Source of the DNA: Flavobacteriales bacterium
Lineage (GTDB): Bacteria > Bacteroidota > Bacteroidia > Flavobacteriales_D > Sanyastnellaceae
Length of the DNA stretch: 42,483 nt
Direction: 5' to 3'
Assembly (NCBI GenBank): GCA_947488195.1
Contig: CANKYR010000007.1
Location: 1 to 42,483, forward strand
Both the position numbers and the translations under genes were made by a program. Under the pieces are notes generated by a model. It searched no databases, had not been told where the DNA came from, and saw only the letters and a list, made by a program, of their open reading frames with translations. Position 1 is the first letter of the stretch. Each line of letters starts with the position of its first letter. Positions 1 to 8,416 of this stretch are shown piece by piece.

Positions 1-3000
1 ATGTTCCTGTTGCAAGAGATTCAACACCCAAATCAATTTTGTGTGATCCTGGGCTCAATTGTCCAACATTTACATTCTTCACCAATTGACCGTTTACGTT
101 ATATACTTGAACGTAAGCTTGATTAATTGTTGAAGTAACATTCAAGTTAACGAAGGCTGTGTTTGTCGTTGGATTCGGGTAAACCGATAAGCTAACGTCG
201 CTTCCGTCTACACCAGCACCATTGTTTTCAGCAACATCTACAGAGAAGAAATCATCGCTGCGGAAGATTCCTCGTCCGTGAGTACCAGCGTAAATAACAC
301 CGTAGTTCTCTGGGTTCATGTATGGACGTTGTCCAACTTGCTGCTGACGAAGATCGAAGACAGGAACGTAAGCTAAAGAGCCTACACTCGCACCCGCCAT
401 TGGCTCGGCTGGAATTCCAGATGAAACTCCTGAACTATGCGTCCAAGTTGTTCCACCGTCATTGGTTGCCCAAATGCCGTATTCTGTTCCAAGAACAATT
501 GTGTTTCCAGAAGGATCACTAACATCGATTATTGAAGAATAGATTGGCATCTTGTTCAATGGAGACGTGTTGTACCAGATGTTTGTAAAGGTTGGTGTTG
601 TCGCCGTGGAGTTGAATGACTCTCTTACTTTTCCACTTCCAACGCTTCCGTATCCACCAACTGTAATAACAAGGTGATCAACATTGTTCGGGTCAGAAGC
701 AATACTTGTTATAGTTCCACCCGCATTTGTGATTAACGTTTGAGTTGTTAAGTTCGAAATATCATCTACACTCCAAACCTGATTGAATCCGGTTACTCTG
801 TATAACGTTCCACTCCAACTACTGTAATACAAAGTGTTTCCGTCTTTCGAGAATTCATAAGCTTTAACTCCAGCACCCGGAGCATTTCCGATTTTCCACC
901 AATCCGGAGAAGTGTTAAAGTTCAATGCCTGACGAGTCATCCACAGACCTTCTGTCCCGTAGAATCCTGTAACAAAGATTGAAGTGAACTTGTCCTGAAC
1001 CTGCCAGCGCTCACGAACATTTTCCAACTGATCAGCAGCATAGTAGTACCAAGTTGTAGTCGTACACTGAATATCTAGAACAGGAACATTGATGAACGTT
1101 GTATCCACTCCTACCACAACAATTGAACTGTCATTAACAATAATTTGAGCTCCTGTTATTGGGTTGATAATGGTATCTGACCAATAAATCGTTACCGTTT
1201 GCTCGGTAATCTGATCTATTACGTCCTGGTAACCAACAATAGTCGTATCACAAATAGTAGAATCTACGGTTGAGGTCAAAGCCTGGGCTTCTAACCAAGA
1301 GTAGTTTGGATCTGCCGTAAGTGGGGTTGTTGAATATACAGCTGGACGGTCTAACACCTCCCAGAAATGAAGTGTATCACCAACAGGGAATCTGTATGGG
1401 AATGGTAACGTCATATTCTGAGTATATAATGCCGTGTCTAGCCAAGTCGTGTCTGTTCCGTTCACAGAACTAAACAAATCGAAATCACGGTTATTCACCA
1501 ACCACACATATTGTTGTGAGTTTTCATCGTTGGTGTTTTCGAACAAGCGCATAGTAGTATAGAAAGATCCTGCCTCTCCATCATCTCCAATTACTGCAAG
1601 AACTTCATCATCGTAGAATTCACCACCCGAACCTTGAGCATTGAAGCGACTAATTGCTCCGTAATAAACAGATGAGAAAGCAACGTTAACACCTGGCACA
1701 GTTACATTTGAAATTTCACAATCAAATCCATCACCACCACCAACTGAAACACCTTGCTGCCATGAAATTGTATTGAAGTTGGAATTTTCCATTCCAGGAA
1801 TCAAGATTGTTCCGTTGTCTTGTGCACCACCCATAGCTGCATATCCACCGCCGTGAGCAATTCCATAAAACTGGGTTACGTTGTAACCACGGTTAATGGC
1901 CGTAAAGGTGTTACCACCATCTATTGACTTGAATACTCCACCGTCGCAACCTATAAACCAATCTCCATTCGGAGCAATCTCAAATGTTTGAATGTCACTG
2001 TGCACATAATATTGAGAACTACCGAAATCGAAGTTCGCTGCAATCTGTTCCGGTTGGGTATTAGCACCAGCTTTCCACAATGTCACTCCTCCAACCCAAC
2101 ATACTCCTGGATCTCCTGGTTTAACCGCTAATGCTAAATCGTAATAGCCTTGACCGTTTTCACCAAACACTTCATATACGTTATCAATACCCGTTGGCCA
2201 TTTCACTGACCATGAATTTCCTTTATCATTTGTGTAATACACGCCACCCATAATTCCGCCTTGTGCATACAATACATAAGCAACGTTTGAATCATCACGA
2301 GAAATAGAAATACGTGTGCGTTGTTTGTTGGTCATCCCTGAAGAAGCTCCCACTTGAGCGAAACTTGCTCCTCCATCTAACGAGCGGTAAACACGTCCGT
2401 TTGAAACTCCAACGTAACAAACAGTTCCGTCGTTAGACCATTCAATATCGTGTCCGCCTGTATTTGGAATACCAGATACACTCATGTTCGGAGCAGTCAT
2501 ACCTAGCTCCCAATATCCAACACCGTCTGCACCTGCGATCCAGATTCTTCCTGCAATGTTAGCATCTGCGCTCACATCATTGATATAAGCCCAATTGTCA
2601 CCTGCTGTAAATTCAGCTGGGTCTGTTCCTGGAACCAACTCCCAAGAAGCACCTTGGTCCGTCGAACGGTACATTCCACAACCGATTGCTCCACTTGATC
2701 CGTTTCCATCGGCGCCATCAAATTGGCTACCTGTTGCAACGTAAATCGCACCGTCTTCAGTAGCATCAATGGCACTGATTGACATTACTCTTCCGAATGT
2801 GTCTAGAGATTCTACGCGAGACCAGTTGTTTCCGCCATTGGTAGATTTGTACAAACCACCGGTTACAGAACCTGCGAATATCACATCGTCCGTTAAAGCC
2901 AAAATTGCGCGGGTGCGTCCACCGATATTATCAGGACCCATTTCCCACCAACTCATATTTAATTCACGATTTCCTTGCAAACGATCAATATCATTCACCG

Positions 3001-3214
3001 CCGCTGTCATTTCAACAACGTCCGATACTTCAAAGTTTCCTGTAATAAGATTACCACGAAGTTTCTTTAGAATGTCCACAGATTCGTTGTATCCTTCCGC
3101 TTGAACATTGCGCGGTGCAAAGCTCGCACGCTGACCGCTGTTATTCACCATAACGACTGCTACAGTGGAGGCTAAAACAATTCCAGAGGATAAAAGTAAA
3201 TTTTTTAATTTCAT
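1..3214 (-). CDS. Large secreted BNR/beta-propeller protein, T9SS type A (C-terminus cut by window edge)
   Basis: An open frame of 1071 codons reads leftward from an ATG at 3214 and runs off the window start without a stop. The N-terminus (MKLKNLLLSSGIVLASTVAV...) looks like a signal peptide. The body contains many sortilin/BNR-type Asp-box blades of the form STNGGNNW, STDQGASW and NDGGTTW, spaced as in multi-bladed beta-propellers. The last visible part (SVYPNPTTNT, then VYNVNGQLVKN) is a typical type A T9SS sorting domain, so only about 10-20 residues are missing. Such proteins are exported by the Sec route, moved across the outer membrane by T9SS and anchored or released; the ligand or substrate is unknown. 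The 1348-aa protein at 30392-34438 has the same architecture. A promoter-like pair of boxes lies just upstream. Confidence 0.9.
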   Translation of the reverse strand, partial: MKLKNLLLSSGIVLASTVAVVMVNNSGQRASFAPRNVQAEGYNESVDILKKLRGNLITGNFEVSDVVEMTAAVNDIDRLQGNRELNMSWWEMGPDNIGGRTRAILALTDDVIFAGSVTGGLYKSTNGGNNWSRVESLDTFGRVMSISAIDATEDGAIYVATGSQFDGADGNGSSGAIGCGMYRSTDQGASWELVPGTDPAEFTAGDNWAYINDVSADANIAGRIWIAGADGVGYWELGMTAPNMSVSGIPNTGGHDIEWSNDGTVCYVGVSNGRVYRSLDGGASFAQVGASSGMTNKQRTRISISRDDSNVAYVLYAQGGIMGGVYYTNDKGNSWSVKWPTGIDNVYEVFGENGQGYYDLALAVKPGDPGVCWVGGVTLWKAGANTQPEQIAANFDFGSSQYYVHSDIQTFEIAPNGDWFIGCDGGVFKSIDGGNTFTAINRGYNVTQFYGIAHGGGYAAMGGAQDNGTILIPGMENSNFNTISWQQGVSVGGGDGFDCEISNVTVPGVNVAFSSVYYGAISRFNAQGSGGEFYDDEVLAVIGDDGEAGSFYTTMRLFENTNDENSQQYVWLVNNRDFDLFSSVNGTDTTWLDTALYTQNMTLPFPYRFPVGDTLHFWEVLDRPAVYSTTPLTADPNYSWLEAQALTSTVDSTICDTTIVGYQDVIDQITEQTVTIYWSDTIINPITGAQIIVNDSSIVVVGVDTTFINVPVLDIQCTTTTWYYYAADQLENVRERWQVQDKFTSIFVTGFYGTEGLWMTRQALNFNTSPDWWKIGNAPGAGVKAYEFSKDGNTLYYSSWSGTLYRVTGFNQVWSVDDISNLTTQTLITNAGGTITSIASDPNNVDHLVITVGGYGSVGSGKVRESFNSTATTPTFTNIWYNTSPLNKMPIYSSIIDVSDPSGNTIVLGTEYGIWATNDGGTTWTHSSGVSSGIPAEPMAGASVGSLAYVPVFDLRQQQVGQRPYMNPENYGVIYAGTHGRGIFRSDDFFSVDVAENNGAGVDGSDVSLSVYPNPTTNTAFVNLNVTSTINQAYVQVYNVNGQLVKNVNVGQLSPGSHKIDLGVESLATGT

Positions 3215-3247
3215 AAATGCTAGGTTAAGCTAATAATTCATTTCGGC

Positions 3248-3276
3248 GCAAGATAATTGAGAAATGCTTATTCAAA
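3248..3276 (-). promoter_or_regulatory. Candidate Bacteroidota promoter of the BNR protein gene
   Basis: On the minus strand TTTG (3273-3276) is followed after 17 nt by TATCTTGC (3248-3255), close to the Bacteroidota -33 TTG / -7 TAnnTTTG pair. Transcription would start near 3241-3244, about 27-30 nt before the ATG at 3214. The -7 box is imperfect. Confidence 0.4.
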
Positions 3277-3328
3277 AAACGATTGAACGCTTTTTATTTG
3301 CTTTTTTTTCCTTCCCAACGAATATTCT

Positions 3329-4186
3329 TTAAAACAGGTGTTTTTCAGCGTGATACGAAGAGCGAACCAGAGGACCACTTTCAACGAATCGATATCCCAT
3401 TTTTAATCCAATTTCTTCGTATTCCTTAAACTGCTCTGGCGTAACGAATTCCTGAACTGGCAAGTGTTTGCGCGTAGGCTGAAGGTATTGACCTAAAGTT
3501 AAGACATCTACTTGCACCGACCTCAAATCCTCCATCGTCTCTATAACTTCATCCCTCGTTTCGCCCAACCCTAGCATAACTCCACTTTTCGTTCGCATCC
3601 CGCCTTTTTTCAATCTGAACAAAACTTCAAGGGAACGATCATATTTCGCTTGAATGCGAACTTGTTTTGTCAGTCGTCGCACAGTTTCCAAATTGTGAGA
3701 TACAATATCGGGCGCAACGTCAATGATACGTTGCAGATTCTCCCAATTTCCAGCAAAATCAGGAATCAATGTTTCCATTGTAGTGCCTGGAGATTTTGCG
3801 CGAACCAATTCAACCGTCTTCACCCAAATCTCAGATCCTCCATCGGTAAGATCATCGCGGTCCACCGAAGTAATAACCGCGTGCTTCAAGCCCATCAACT
3901 TCACCGAATTGGCAACACGGGCTGGCTCAAACGGATCAGCCTCCAAAGGCTTACCCGTAGACACCGCGCAAAACCCGCAAGATCTTGTGCAGATATTTCC
4001 TAATATCATGAAAGTAGCTGTTCCCTCTCCCCAACATTCGCCCATATTCGGACAGTTACCACTTTCGCAAATGGTATGCAGCTTATGCTCATCTACAAGA
4101 GACCTTACTTTTCTGTAATTCTCTCCTGTAGGAAGTTTAACCTTGAGCCACTTCGGCTTGGGAATTCTTTGCTCTTCTTGTTCCAT
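3329..4186 (-). CDS. lipA: Lipoyl synthase
   Basis: Radical SAM enzyme that inserts two sulfur atoms at C6 and C8 of octanoyl groups bound to lipoyl-carrier domains of 2-oxoacid dehydrogenases and GcvH; cytosolic. Visible signatures are the auxiliary-cluster motif [12 protein letters not shown] (C40, C45, C51), the radical SAM CX3CX2C motif CTRSCGFC (C66, C70, C73), and the C-terminal RSSY motif near residues 275-278 whose serine ligates the auxiliary cluster. The length of 285 aa fits the shorter LipA forms of Bacteroidota. It follows the exported hypothetical gene at 4217-4987 by 30 nt on the same strand, so the two are probably co-transcribed. No lipB is seen nearby. Confidence 0.97.
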   Translation of the reverse strand: MEQEEQRIPKPKWLKVKLPTGENYRKVRSLVDEHKLHTICESGNCPNMGECWGEGTATFMILGNICTRSCGFCAVSTGKPLEADPFEPARVANSVKLMGLKHAVITSVDRDDLTDGGSEIWVKTVELVRAKSPGTTMETLIPDFAGNWENLQRIIDVAPDIVSHNLETVRRLTKQVRIQAKYDRSLEVLFRLKKGGMRTKSGVMLGLGETRDEVIETMEDLRSVQVDVLTLGQYLQPTRKHLPVQEFVTPEQFKEYEEIGLKMGYRFVESGPLVRSSYHAEKHLF

Positions 4187-4216
4187 TTGTTATCTTATCC
4201 TTTCACTACTCTTTAA

Positions 4217-4987
4217 TCACTTGTTATATTTCCTTCCGATGAAAAAATGCACATAACCCGAAACAAACAACCAGTGGTTTTTTGCCCCATCGGGAAGAGT
4301 GGCCAAAATCTCGTTCGACATAATCTCTATTCGTTTGGGATAAGCTTCTGCAGCCATACCTATTTCAAAACCCTTTATCCCGTCACGGTAATTGCTGTAT
4401 TCAAAAGACATCGAAGTTTTTGCTGAAAATCCAGGGACAAAAGTCAGCTCACTCAGACCCAAAAAGTTACTCGCCCTTCCATAAATATTATCGACGTAGT
4501 GTTTGTTCGGATCGAATTTCTCGGTGGACAAACTATACCCATTTAAGTTTGGATCTATGACTAAGACTTCCAAATAAATGGGACGTAAAACAGCTAAAGA
4601 AGCTCCCAATCCCCAGGTGTAAGAAACTTGTACTCCCGACTTTCTAAGTTTTTCCGAAATGACATTTTTGTACCCGTAATTCAACTTGAAGTTGTACATG
4701 GCATTTTGCTTTCCGAATACATAAGGCCGTGCGCTTGGATCTTGGAAGTAGGACTTAATCTCTTTCTCGTGCTTCACAAAATTGAAATCATAAGATACTT
4801 GCCTAATCTTGAAAGCCCCTTTGTTCATGCCCTTAATGTATGAGGCTCCCCAGCCGTTGGTTCGAATAACCAATCCACCGTATTTCTGATGAGTGTATAT
4901 CCCTATTACACCTTCTTTTATCTCTTCTTGCGCACAAACAAATGAAGAGCCCAAGATGAGTAATAAAAGTAGTTGCCAATGCTTCAT
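4217..4987 (-). CDS. Conserved exported protein, probable outer-membrane beta-barrel
   Basis: The 256-aa product starts with a clear signal peptide (about residues 1-19, cleaving after FVCA). The mature part is rich in alternating aromatic and polar residues with Gly turns (e.g. GGLVIRTNGWGASYIKG, VFGKQNAMYNFKLNYGYKN), as in small outer-membrane barrels, and ends in a basic tail (GRKYNK). I recall a similar uncharacterised family in other Bacteroidota, but no function is known to me. It lies directly upstream of lipA on the same strand; whether it has anything to do with lipoate is not shown. A perfect TAACTTTG box ends four bases before the start codon. Confidence 0.8.
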   Translation of the reverse strand: MKHWQLLLLLILGSSFVCAQEEIKEGVIGIYTHQKYGGLVIRTNGWGASYIKGMNKGAFKIRQVSYDFNFVKHEKEIKSYFQDPSARPYVFGKQNAMYNFKLNYGYKNVISEKLRKSGVQVSYTWGLGASLAVLRPIYLEVLVIDPNLNGYSLSTEKFDPNKHYVDNIYGRASNFLGLSELTFVPGFSAKTSMSFEYSNYRDGIKGFEIGMAAEAYPKRIEIMSNEILATLPDGAKNHWLFVSGYVHFFIGRKYNK

Positions 4988-4991
4988 ACGA

Positions 4992-4999
4992 CAAAGTTA
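4992..4999 (-). promoter_or_regulatory. -7 box (TAACTTTG) four bases before the start codon
   Basis: Perfect match to TAnnTTTG on the minus strand. Only four bases (TCGT) separate it from the ATG at 4987, so transcription would begin at or next to the start codon. No -33 TTG is found at the usual 17-23 nt spacing (the nearest is 13 nt away). Confidence 0.4.
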
Positions 5000-5055
5000 G
5001 GGCACGCAGGTTCAACATATCTCTCCAATAAAAACTAATTTCATTTGTTCTATGT

Positions 5056-5063
5056 TAGTTTTG
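5056..5063 (+). promoter_or_regulatory. -7 box (TAGTTTTG) upstream of the OsmC gene
   Basis: Perfect TAnnTTTG match ending 13 nt before the ATG at 5077 and followed by an A-tract. No -33 TTG at normal spacing. Confidence 0.35.
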
Positions 5064-5076
5064 AAAAAAAAAGCAT

Positions 5077-5484
5077 ATGACTAAAATGTCTGTTCTATAC
5101 TCAGGACACCTTCGTTGCCAAGTTGTTCATGCACAAAGTAACACCCAAATTGAAACCGATGCTCCGCTCGACAACAAAGGGAAGGGAGAACGGTTTTCTC
5201 CTACCGATCTTCTGTGCACATCGCTTGCCACCTGCATACTAACCACCATGGCCATAGCAGCTGAAGAACGAAGTTGGAAGTTTGAAGGAGTAAAAGCTGA
5301 AATTGAAAAGATTATGAGTTCGACCCCAAGACGAATAGGTGAAATAAAAATTCACTTTACGTTTCCTGATTTGGAATACGATGATTTAATGAAAGAAAAA
5401 ATTCAACGATGCGCGCACGCTTGTCCAGTTGGCCGTAGCCTACACCCAGATGTGTTACAGAATGTAACATTCGAGTTTAATTGA
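5077..5484 (+). CDS. OsmC family peroxiredoxin-like protein
   Basis: The 135-aa protein fits OsmC/Ohr-fold thiol peroxidases, cytosolic dimers that reduce organic hydroperoxides. The two conserved cysteines are visible: C53 in the helix LLCTSLATCILTT, and C116 in ACPVGRSLHPD, the CPV motif typical of the second cysteine. The N-terminal half contains the usual PTDLL context before the helix. It resembles the YhfA-like OsmC subgroup more than Ohr, but I cannot separate subfamilies by eye. The gene stands alone: the upstream neighbour is divergent, and the 40-aa lipoprotein gene downstream is convergent with its stop 3 nt away. An alternative start is Met4. Confidence 0.92.
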   Translation: MTKMSVLYSGHLRCQVVHAQSNTQIETDAPLDNKGKGERFSPTDLLCTSLATCILTTMAIAAEERSWKFEGVKAEIEKIMSSTPRRIGEIKIHFTFPDLEYDDLMKEKIQRCAHACPVGRSLHPDVLQNVTFEFN

Positions 5485-5487
5485 ATA

Positions 5488-5610
5488 CTACTTTTGCGGA
5501 CACGCCTGGTCGTAGGCGGCACACTTTTCATTCTTTCGATTACAAGATTGAAGACTAAAAAAGCCTAAACCGAGCAAAACAAAAAGTAAAACGCTTGCAG
5601 ATTTTTTCAT
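5488..5610 (-). CDS. Small putative lipoprotein (40 aa)
   Basis: A 41-codon frame including the stop reads leftward from an ATG at 5610. It encodes a basic start (MKKS), a hydrophobic stretch of about 15 residues and a lipobox-like LQSC (Cys23), followed by a 17-residue mature tail with two more cysteines (CAAYDQAC). This is the layout of tiny Bacteroidota lipoproteins. A perfect -7 box (TAATTTTG, 5628-5635) lies 17 nt upstream, which supports expression. Function unknown. Confidence 0.65.
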   Translation of the reverse strand: MKKSASVLLFVLLGLGFFSLQSCNRKNEKCAAYDQACPQK

Positions 5611-5627
5611 AATATTAAATTGAATTA

Positions 5628-5635
5628 CAAAATTA
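5628..5635 (-). promoter_or_regulatory. -7 box (TAATTTTG) for the 40-aa lipoprotein gene
   Basis: Perfect TAnnTTTG on the minus strand, 17 nt before the ATG at 5610. No -33 TTG at normal spacing was found. Confidence 0.35.
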
Positions 5636-5663
5636 CTTCAAACCAAAGTTAATAATCCCGAAT

Positions 5664-7061
5664 TTGAATAGCAGTTATCAACATATCGCTGTAAGATTCG
5701 CTCTAATGCTCTTTGCTTTCGGTATTTCCGTTGTCCGAGCGCAACCCTCGAAATCGATACATAAATATTCCGGGCTAACCTCTCCCGTGCAAAAGAACCT
5801 AAATCCGGACGAGTTATTGCATTTATTGAACAACAGCGGTTATCCCTATGCGCAAATAGAACTCGACACCCTATTTATTGAATCACAACCTTCCGAATTT
5901 CATTGGAATGTATCTCTCGGAAATCAACTTTTACTTGACACCCTCATTACTGCGAGCAGCCTGTTTAACAAAAAAACACTTCAGCGTTCGATCAATTACA
6001 AATTAGGACAACCCTACAGCTCAGATAAAATCAAAAACATTGGCGCTGCGCTCAATCAGATTTCATTTTTGAAACCCAACTCACCCGTGTTGGCTCGAAT
6101 GCACGGCTCAACGTTCAGTCTAGTTTTGAAACCTGAACGGAAAAAGAACAACCAAATTTCAGCGCTTATTGCTTTGCAACCGAGACCTAATTCTAGCCAA
6201 TCCATGTTAACAGGAAACATTGATCTAGAATTGTCTAACGCCCTTAAACAAGCTGAAATCATTGAGTTTCATTGGAAACGACCACAGCCTAAAAGTCAGA
6301 GTTTAGCGTTCAAACTAGGTAGTCCGTTTACCGGTGGATTGCCCGTTGGATTTCAATTTGAGTTTGCTTCTTTTCTTCGCGATTCAACTTTTTCTTCTAC
6401 CGATTTATCGTTGCGGTTGCTAACAAAGATGAACGACTTAAACGGATTCTCTGCGGCGATTAACAAGTCAACAAACACACATTTCAATACGTCTTCAACT
6501 TACGGAAATACACTGGTAAAGACCTATTCCCTTCGTTATTCAAAATTCAATTACACCGAAAACGCCATTAATTTCACAATTGAAGGGTTAGCGGGAAATC
6601 GCTCTATTCAATATGAATCAAGTGTATCGCAGAAAAAATTGTATTCGCTTCGCGGAAAAATCTGGACAAAATATGCCCTTAGCAAACTTCTATTCACCAA
6701 TGTTAACTTCGAAGCAAATGCCCTTTATAGCGATTCTCTTTTCAACAATGAAATATCACGATTGGGTGGAACGAAAAATCTTCGAGCGTTTATAGAAGAA
6801 AGCATCTACGCTTCGCAATACGCTATGCTGAATTGCGACTTCGGCGTTGCACTCGGACCCGAAATTCAATCATTCCTTTTTGGCGATGTCGTTTATGTAA
6901 AATCTCCAATCACAAAAACCTATTACGATACTGGTTTGGGATTTCGATTTCAACAAGAAAATGGCGCCGTATCCATAACCTATGGGGTTGGAAATGTCGA
7001 AAACAGAGGGCTCCAACTTAAAAACGGTCGCGTGGGCATAACATTTTCTTCGCGTTTCTAA
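5664..7061 (+). CDS. Omp85/BamA-like outer-membrane protein
   Basis: 465 aa. After a signal peptide (RFALMLFAFGISVVRAQ) come one or two POTRA-like segments, about residues 45-100 (PDELLHLLNNSGYPYAQIEL) and 105-160 (KLGQPYSSDKIKNIGAALNQ). A C-terminal beta-barrel follows, with the Omp85-like loop RLGGTKNLRAFIEE near residue 370 and the final strand GRVGITFSSRF ending in Phe. Such proteins insert or translocate polypeptides or lipids at the outer membrane; the client is unknown. It is much shorter than BamA, so it is a TamA/FhaC-sized variant or a lineage-specific paralogue. The start is TTG at 5664: the first in-frame ATG (5706) would destroy the signal peptide. rmuC follows on the same strand 53 nt downstream. 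Confidence 0.72.
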   Translation: MNSSYQHIAVRFALMLFAFGISVVRAQPSKSIHKYSGLTSPVQKNLNPDELLHLLNNSGYPYAQIELDTLFIESQPSEFHWNVSLGNQLLLDTLITASSLFNKKTLQRSINYKLGQPYSSDKIKNIGAALNQISFLKPNSPVLARMHGSTFSLVLKPERKKNNQISALIALQPRPNSSQSMLTGNIDLELSNALKQAEIIEFHWKRPQPKSQSLAFKLGSPFTGGLPVGFQFEFASFLRDSTFSSTDLSLRLLTKMNDLNGFSAAINKSTNTHFNTSSTYGNTLVKTYSLRYSKFNYTENAINFTIEGLAGNRSIQYESSVSQKKLYSLRGKIWTKYALSKLLFTNVNFEANALYSDSLFNNEISRLGGTKNLRAFIEESIYASQYAMLNCDFGVALGPEIQSFLFGDVVYVKSPITKTYYDTGLGFRFQQENGAVSITYGVGNVENRGLQLKNGRVGITFSSRF

Positions 7062-7102
7062 AAATACTTTTCCACAATTCAGAAAACCCTTCAACCTGAA
7101 GG

Positions 7103-7110
7103 TAATTTTG
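7103..7110 (+). promoter_or_regulatory. -7 box (TAATTTTG) four bases before the rmuC start
   Basis: Perfect TAnnTTTG match separated from the rmuC ATG (7115) by only AACT, which predicts a leaderless or nearly leaderless transcript. No -33 TTG at 17-23 nt. Confidence 0.4.
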
Positions 7111-7114
7111 AACT

Positions 7115-8416
7115 ATGGATACACTTTCACTTGCCGTTGGCGCTATCTCAGGCGTAGCACTTACTACTATTATTTTTCTTTTGAATCGAAAATCGAACGG
7201 CAATCAAAATGACATTACTTTTTTTAAAGCCGAACTTGAAAACAGCAAAGCCGAATGCAACACTATGCGTGTTCGCGTAGAATCGTTAATTCAAGAAAAA
7301 GCAACGACCCTTGCCTCGTTGGAATCGGCTCATAAAGCCCTTGAATCTGAAAAACTTTTTATGGAAGATTTAAAGGCTAATCTCAAAGTTGAGTTCAAGA
7401 ACTTGAGCAATGACATTCTGGATGAACGAGTGAAAAAATTAAACGAAGCCAACGAATCTCATTTGTCTGTCACTCTAACTCCCCTTCGAACAACCATAAA
7501 CGAATTCAAGTCGAAACTTGAAAAAACAGAATTGGACAATGTTGACCGTTCTGCGCGATTGGAAAATGAAATAAAGAATTTGCGCGAGGCCAGCTCTAAC
7601 ATTGGCACCAACGCAGAAAACCTGACTCGAGCTCTGAAAGGCGATAACAAAGCACAAGGAAATTGGGGAGAAATGATTTTAGAATCCGTGCTCGAAAAAA
7701 GCGGATTGGTAAAAGGAAAAGAATTTATTGTTCAGCATTCAGATGTCAACGACACCGAGAAAACCATTCGTCCAGATGTCATTGTTAACCTCCCGGAAAA
7801 CAAACACATCATTGTAGATTCGAAAGTTTCGTTAACCGCCTATAACAGCTACGTTAACACCCAAGACGACAAAGAAAAAGCTATTGCCATGCGTGCGCAT
7901 TTAGACAGTGTTCGCTCGCATATTAAACTGCTAAGTGATAAGAAATATGAGTCTGCCGATAAGCTAACTACCCCTGAATTTGTTTTGTTGTTTATGCCCA
8001 TAGAACCTGCGCTTATTGCAGCGTTCAACGAAGACAATAATTTATTTTCTTTCGCTTGGGAGCGCAACATCATCTTGGTTTCTCCAACTACATTGTTGGC
8101 CACGCTAAGAACAGTAGCTAGCATTTGGGCACAAGAGAAACGTTCAAAGAATTCTGAAAATATTGCCAAAGAAGCAGGGACATTTATAGATAAGCTCGAT
8201 GGTTTTGTAAGTTCTCTTGAAACGCTAGAACGCAACCTTTCAACTGCACAAAATACTTTGAGCGCTGCAATGGGCCAACTCAAAACAGGAAAAGGAAATC
8301 TTCTCGGCAAGGCTAAAAACATGAAAAATATGGGAGCAAAATCTGGGAGTAATTTCGAAAAACGCTTACCTTCGATTGATAATGACGAAGATGAATCAAC
8401 AGAAGAGCCAACCTAA
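7115..8416 (+). CDS. rmuC: RmuC family DNA recombination protein
   Basis: The 433-aa protein has an N-terminal membrane anchor (about residues 4-23), a long charged coiled coil (about 30-190), and the RmuC core with its nuclease-like-fold signatures GNWGEMILESVLEKSGL (around 187), RPDVIVNLPENKHIIVDSKV (around 220) and KRSKNSENIAKEAG. In E. coli, RmuC limits inversions at short inverted repeats, and the family is thought to have nuclease activity, though the biochemistry is thin. The acidic C-terminal tail (SIDNDEDESTEEPT) overlaps the start of the next gene by 26 nt, so rmuC and the GWxTD gene are probably translated from one mRNA. Confidence 0.93.
   Translation: MDTLSLAVGAISGVALTTIIFLLNRKSNGNQNDITFFKAELENSKAECNTMRVRVESLIQEKATTLASLESAHKALESEKLFMEDLKANLKVEFKNLSNDILDERVKKLNEANESHLSVTLTPLRTTINEFKSKLEKTELDNVDRSARLENEIKNLREASSNIGTNAENLTRALKGDNKAQGNWGEMILESVLEKSGLVKGKEFIVQHSDVNDTEKTIRPDVIVNLPENKHIIVDSKVSLTAYNSYVNTQDDKEKAIAMRAHLDSVRSHIKLLSDKKYESADKLTTPEFVLLFMPIEPALIAAFNEDNNLFSFAWERNIILVSPTTLLATLRTVASIWAQEKRSKNSENIAKEAGTFIDKLDGFVSSLETLERNLSTAQNTLSAAMGQLKTGKGNLLGKAKNMKNMGAKSGSNFEKRLPSIDNDEDESTEEPT

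Noticed and set aside
3650-4118. Two plus-strand ORFs over lipA
   Set aside because: Antisense shadows of lipA with no recognisable features.
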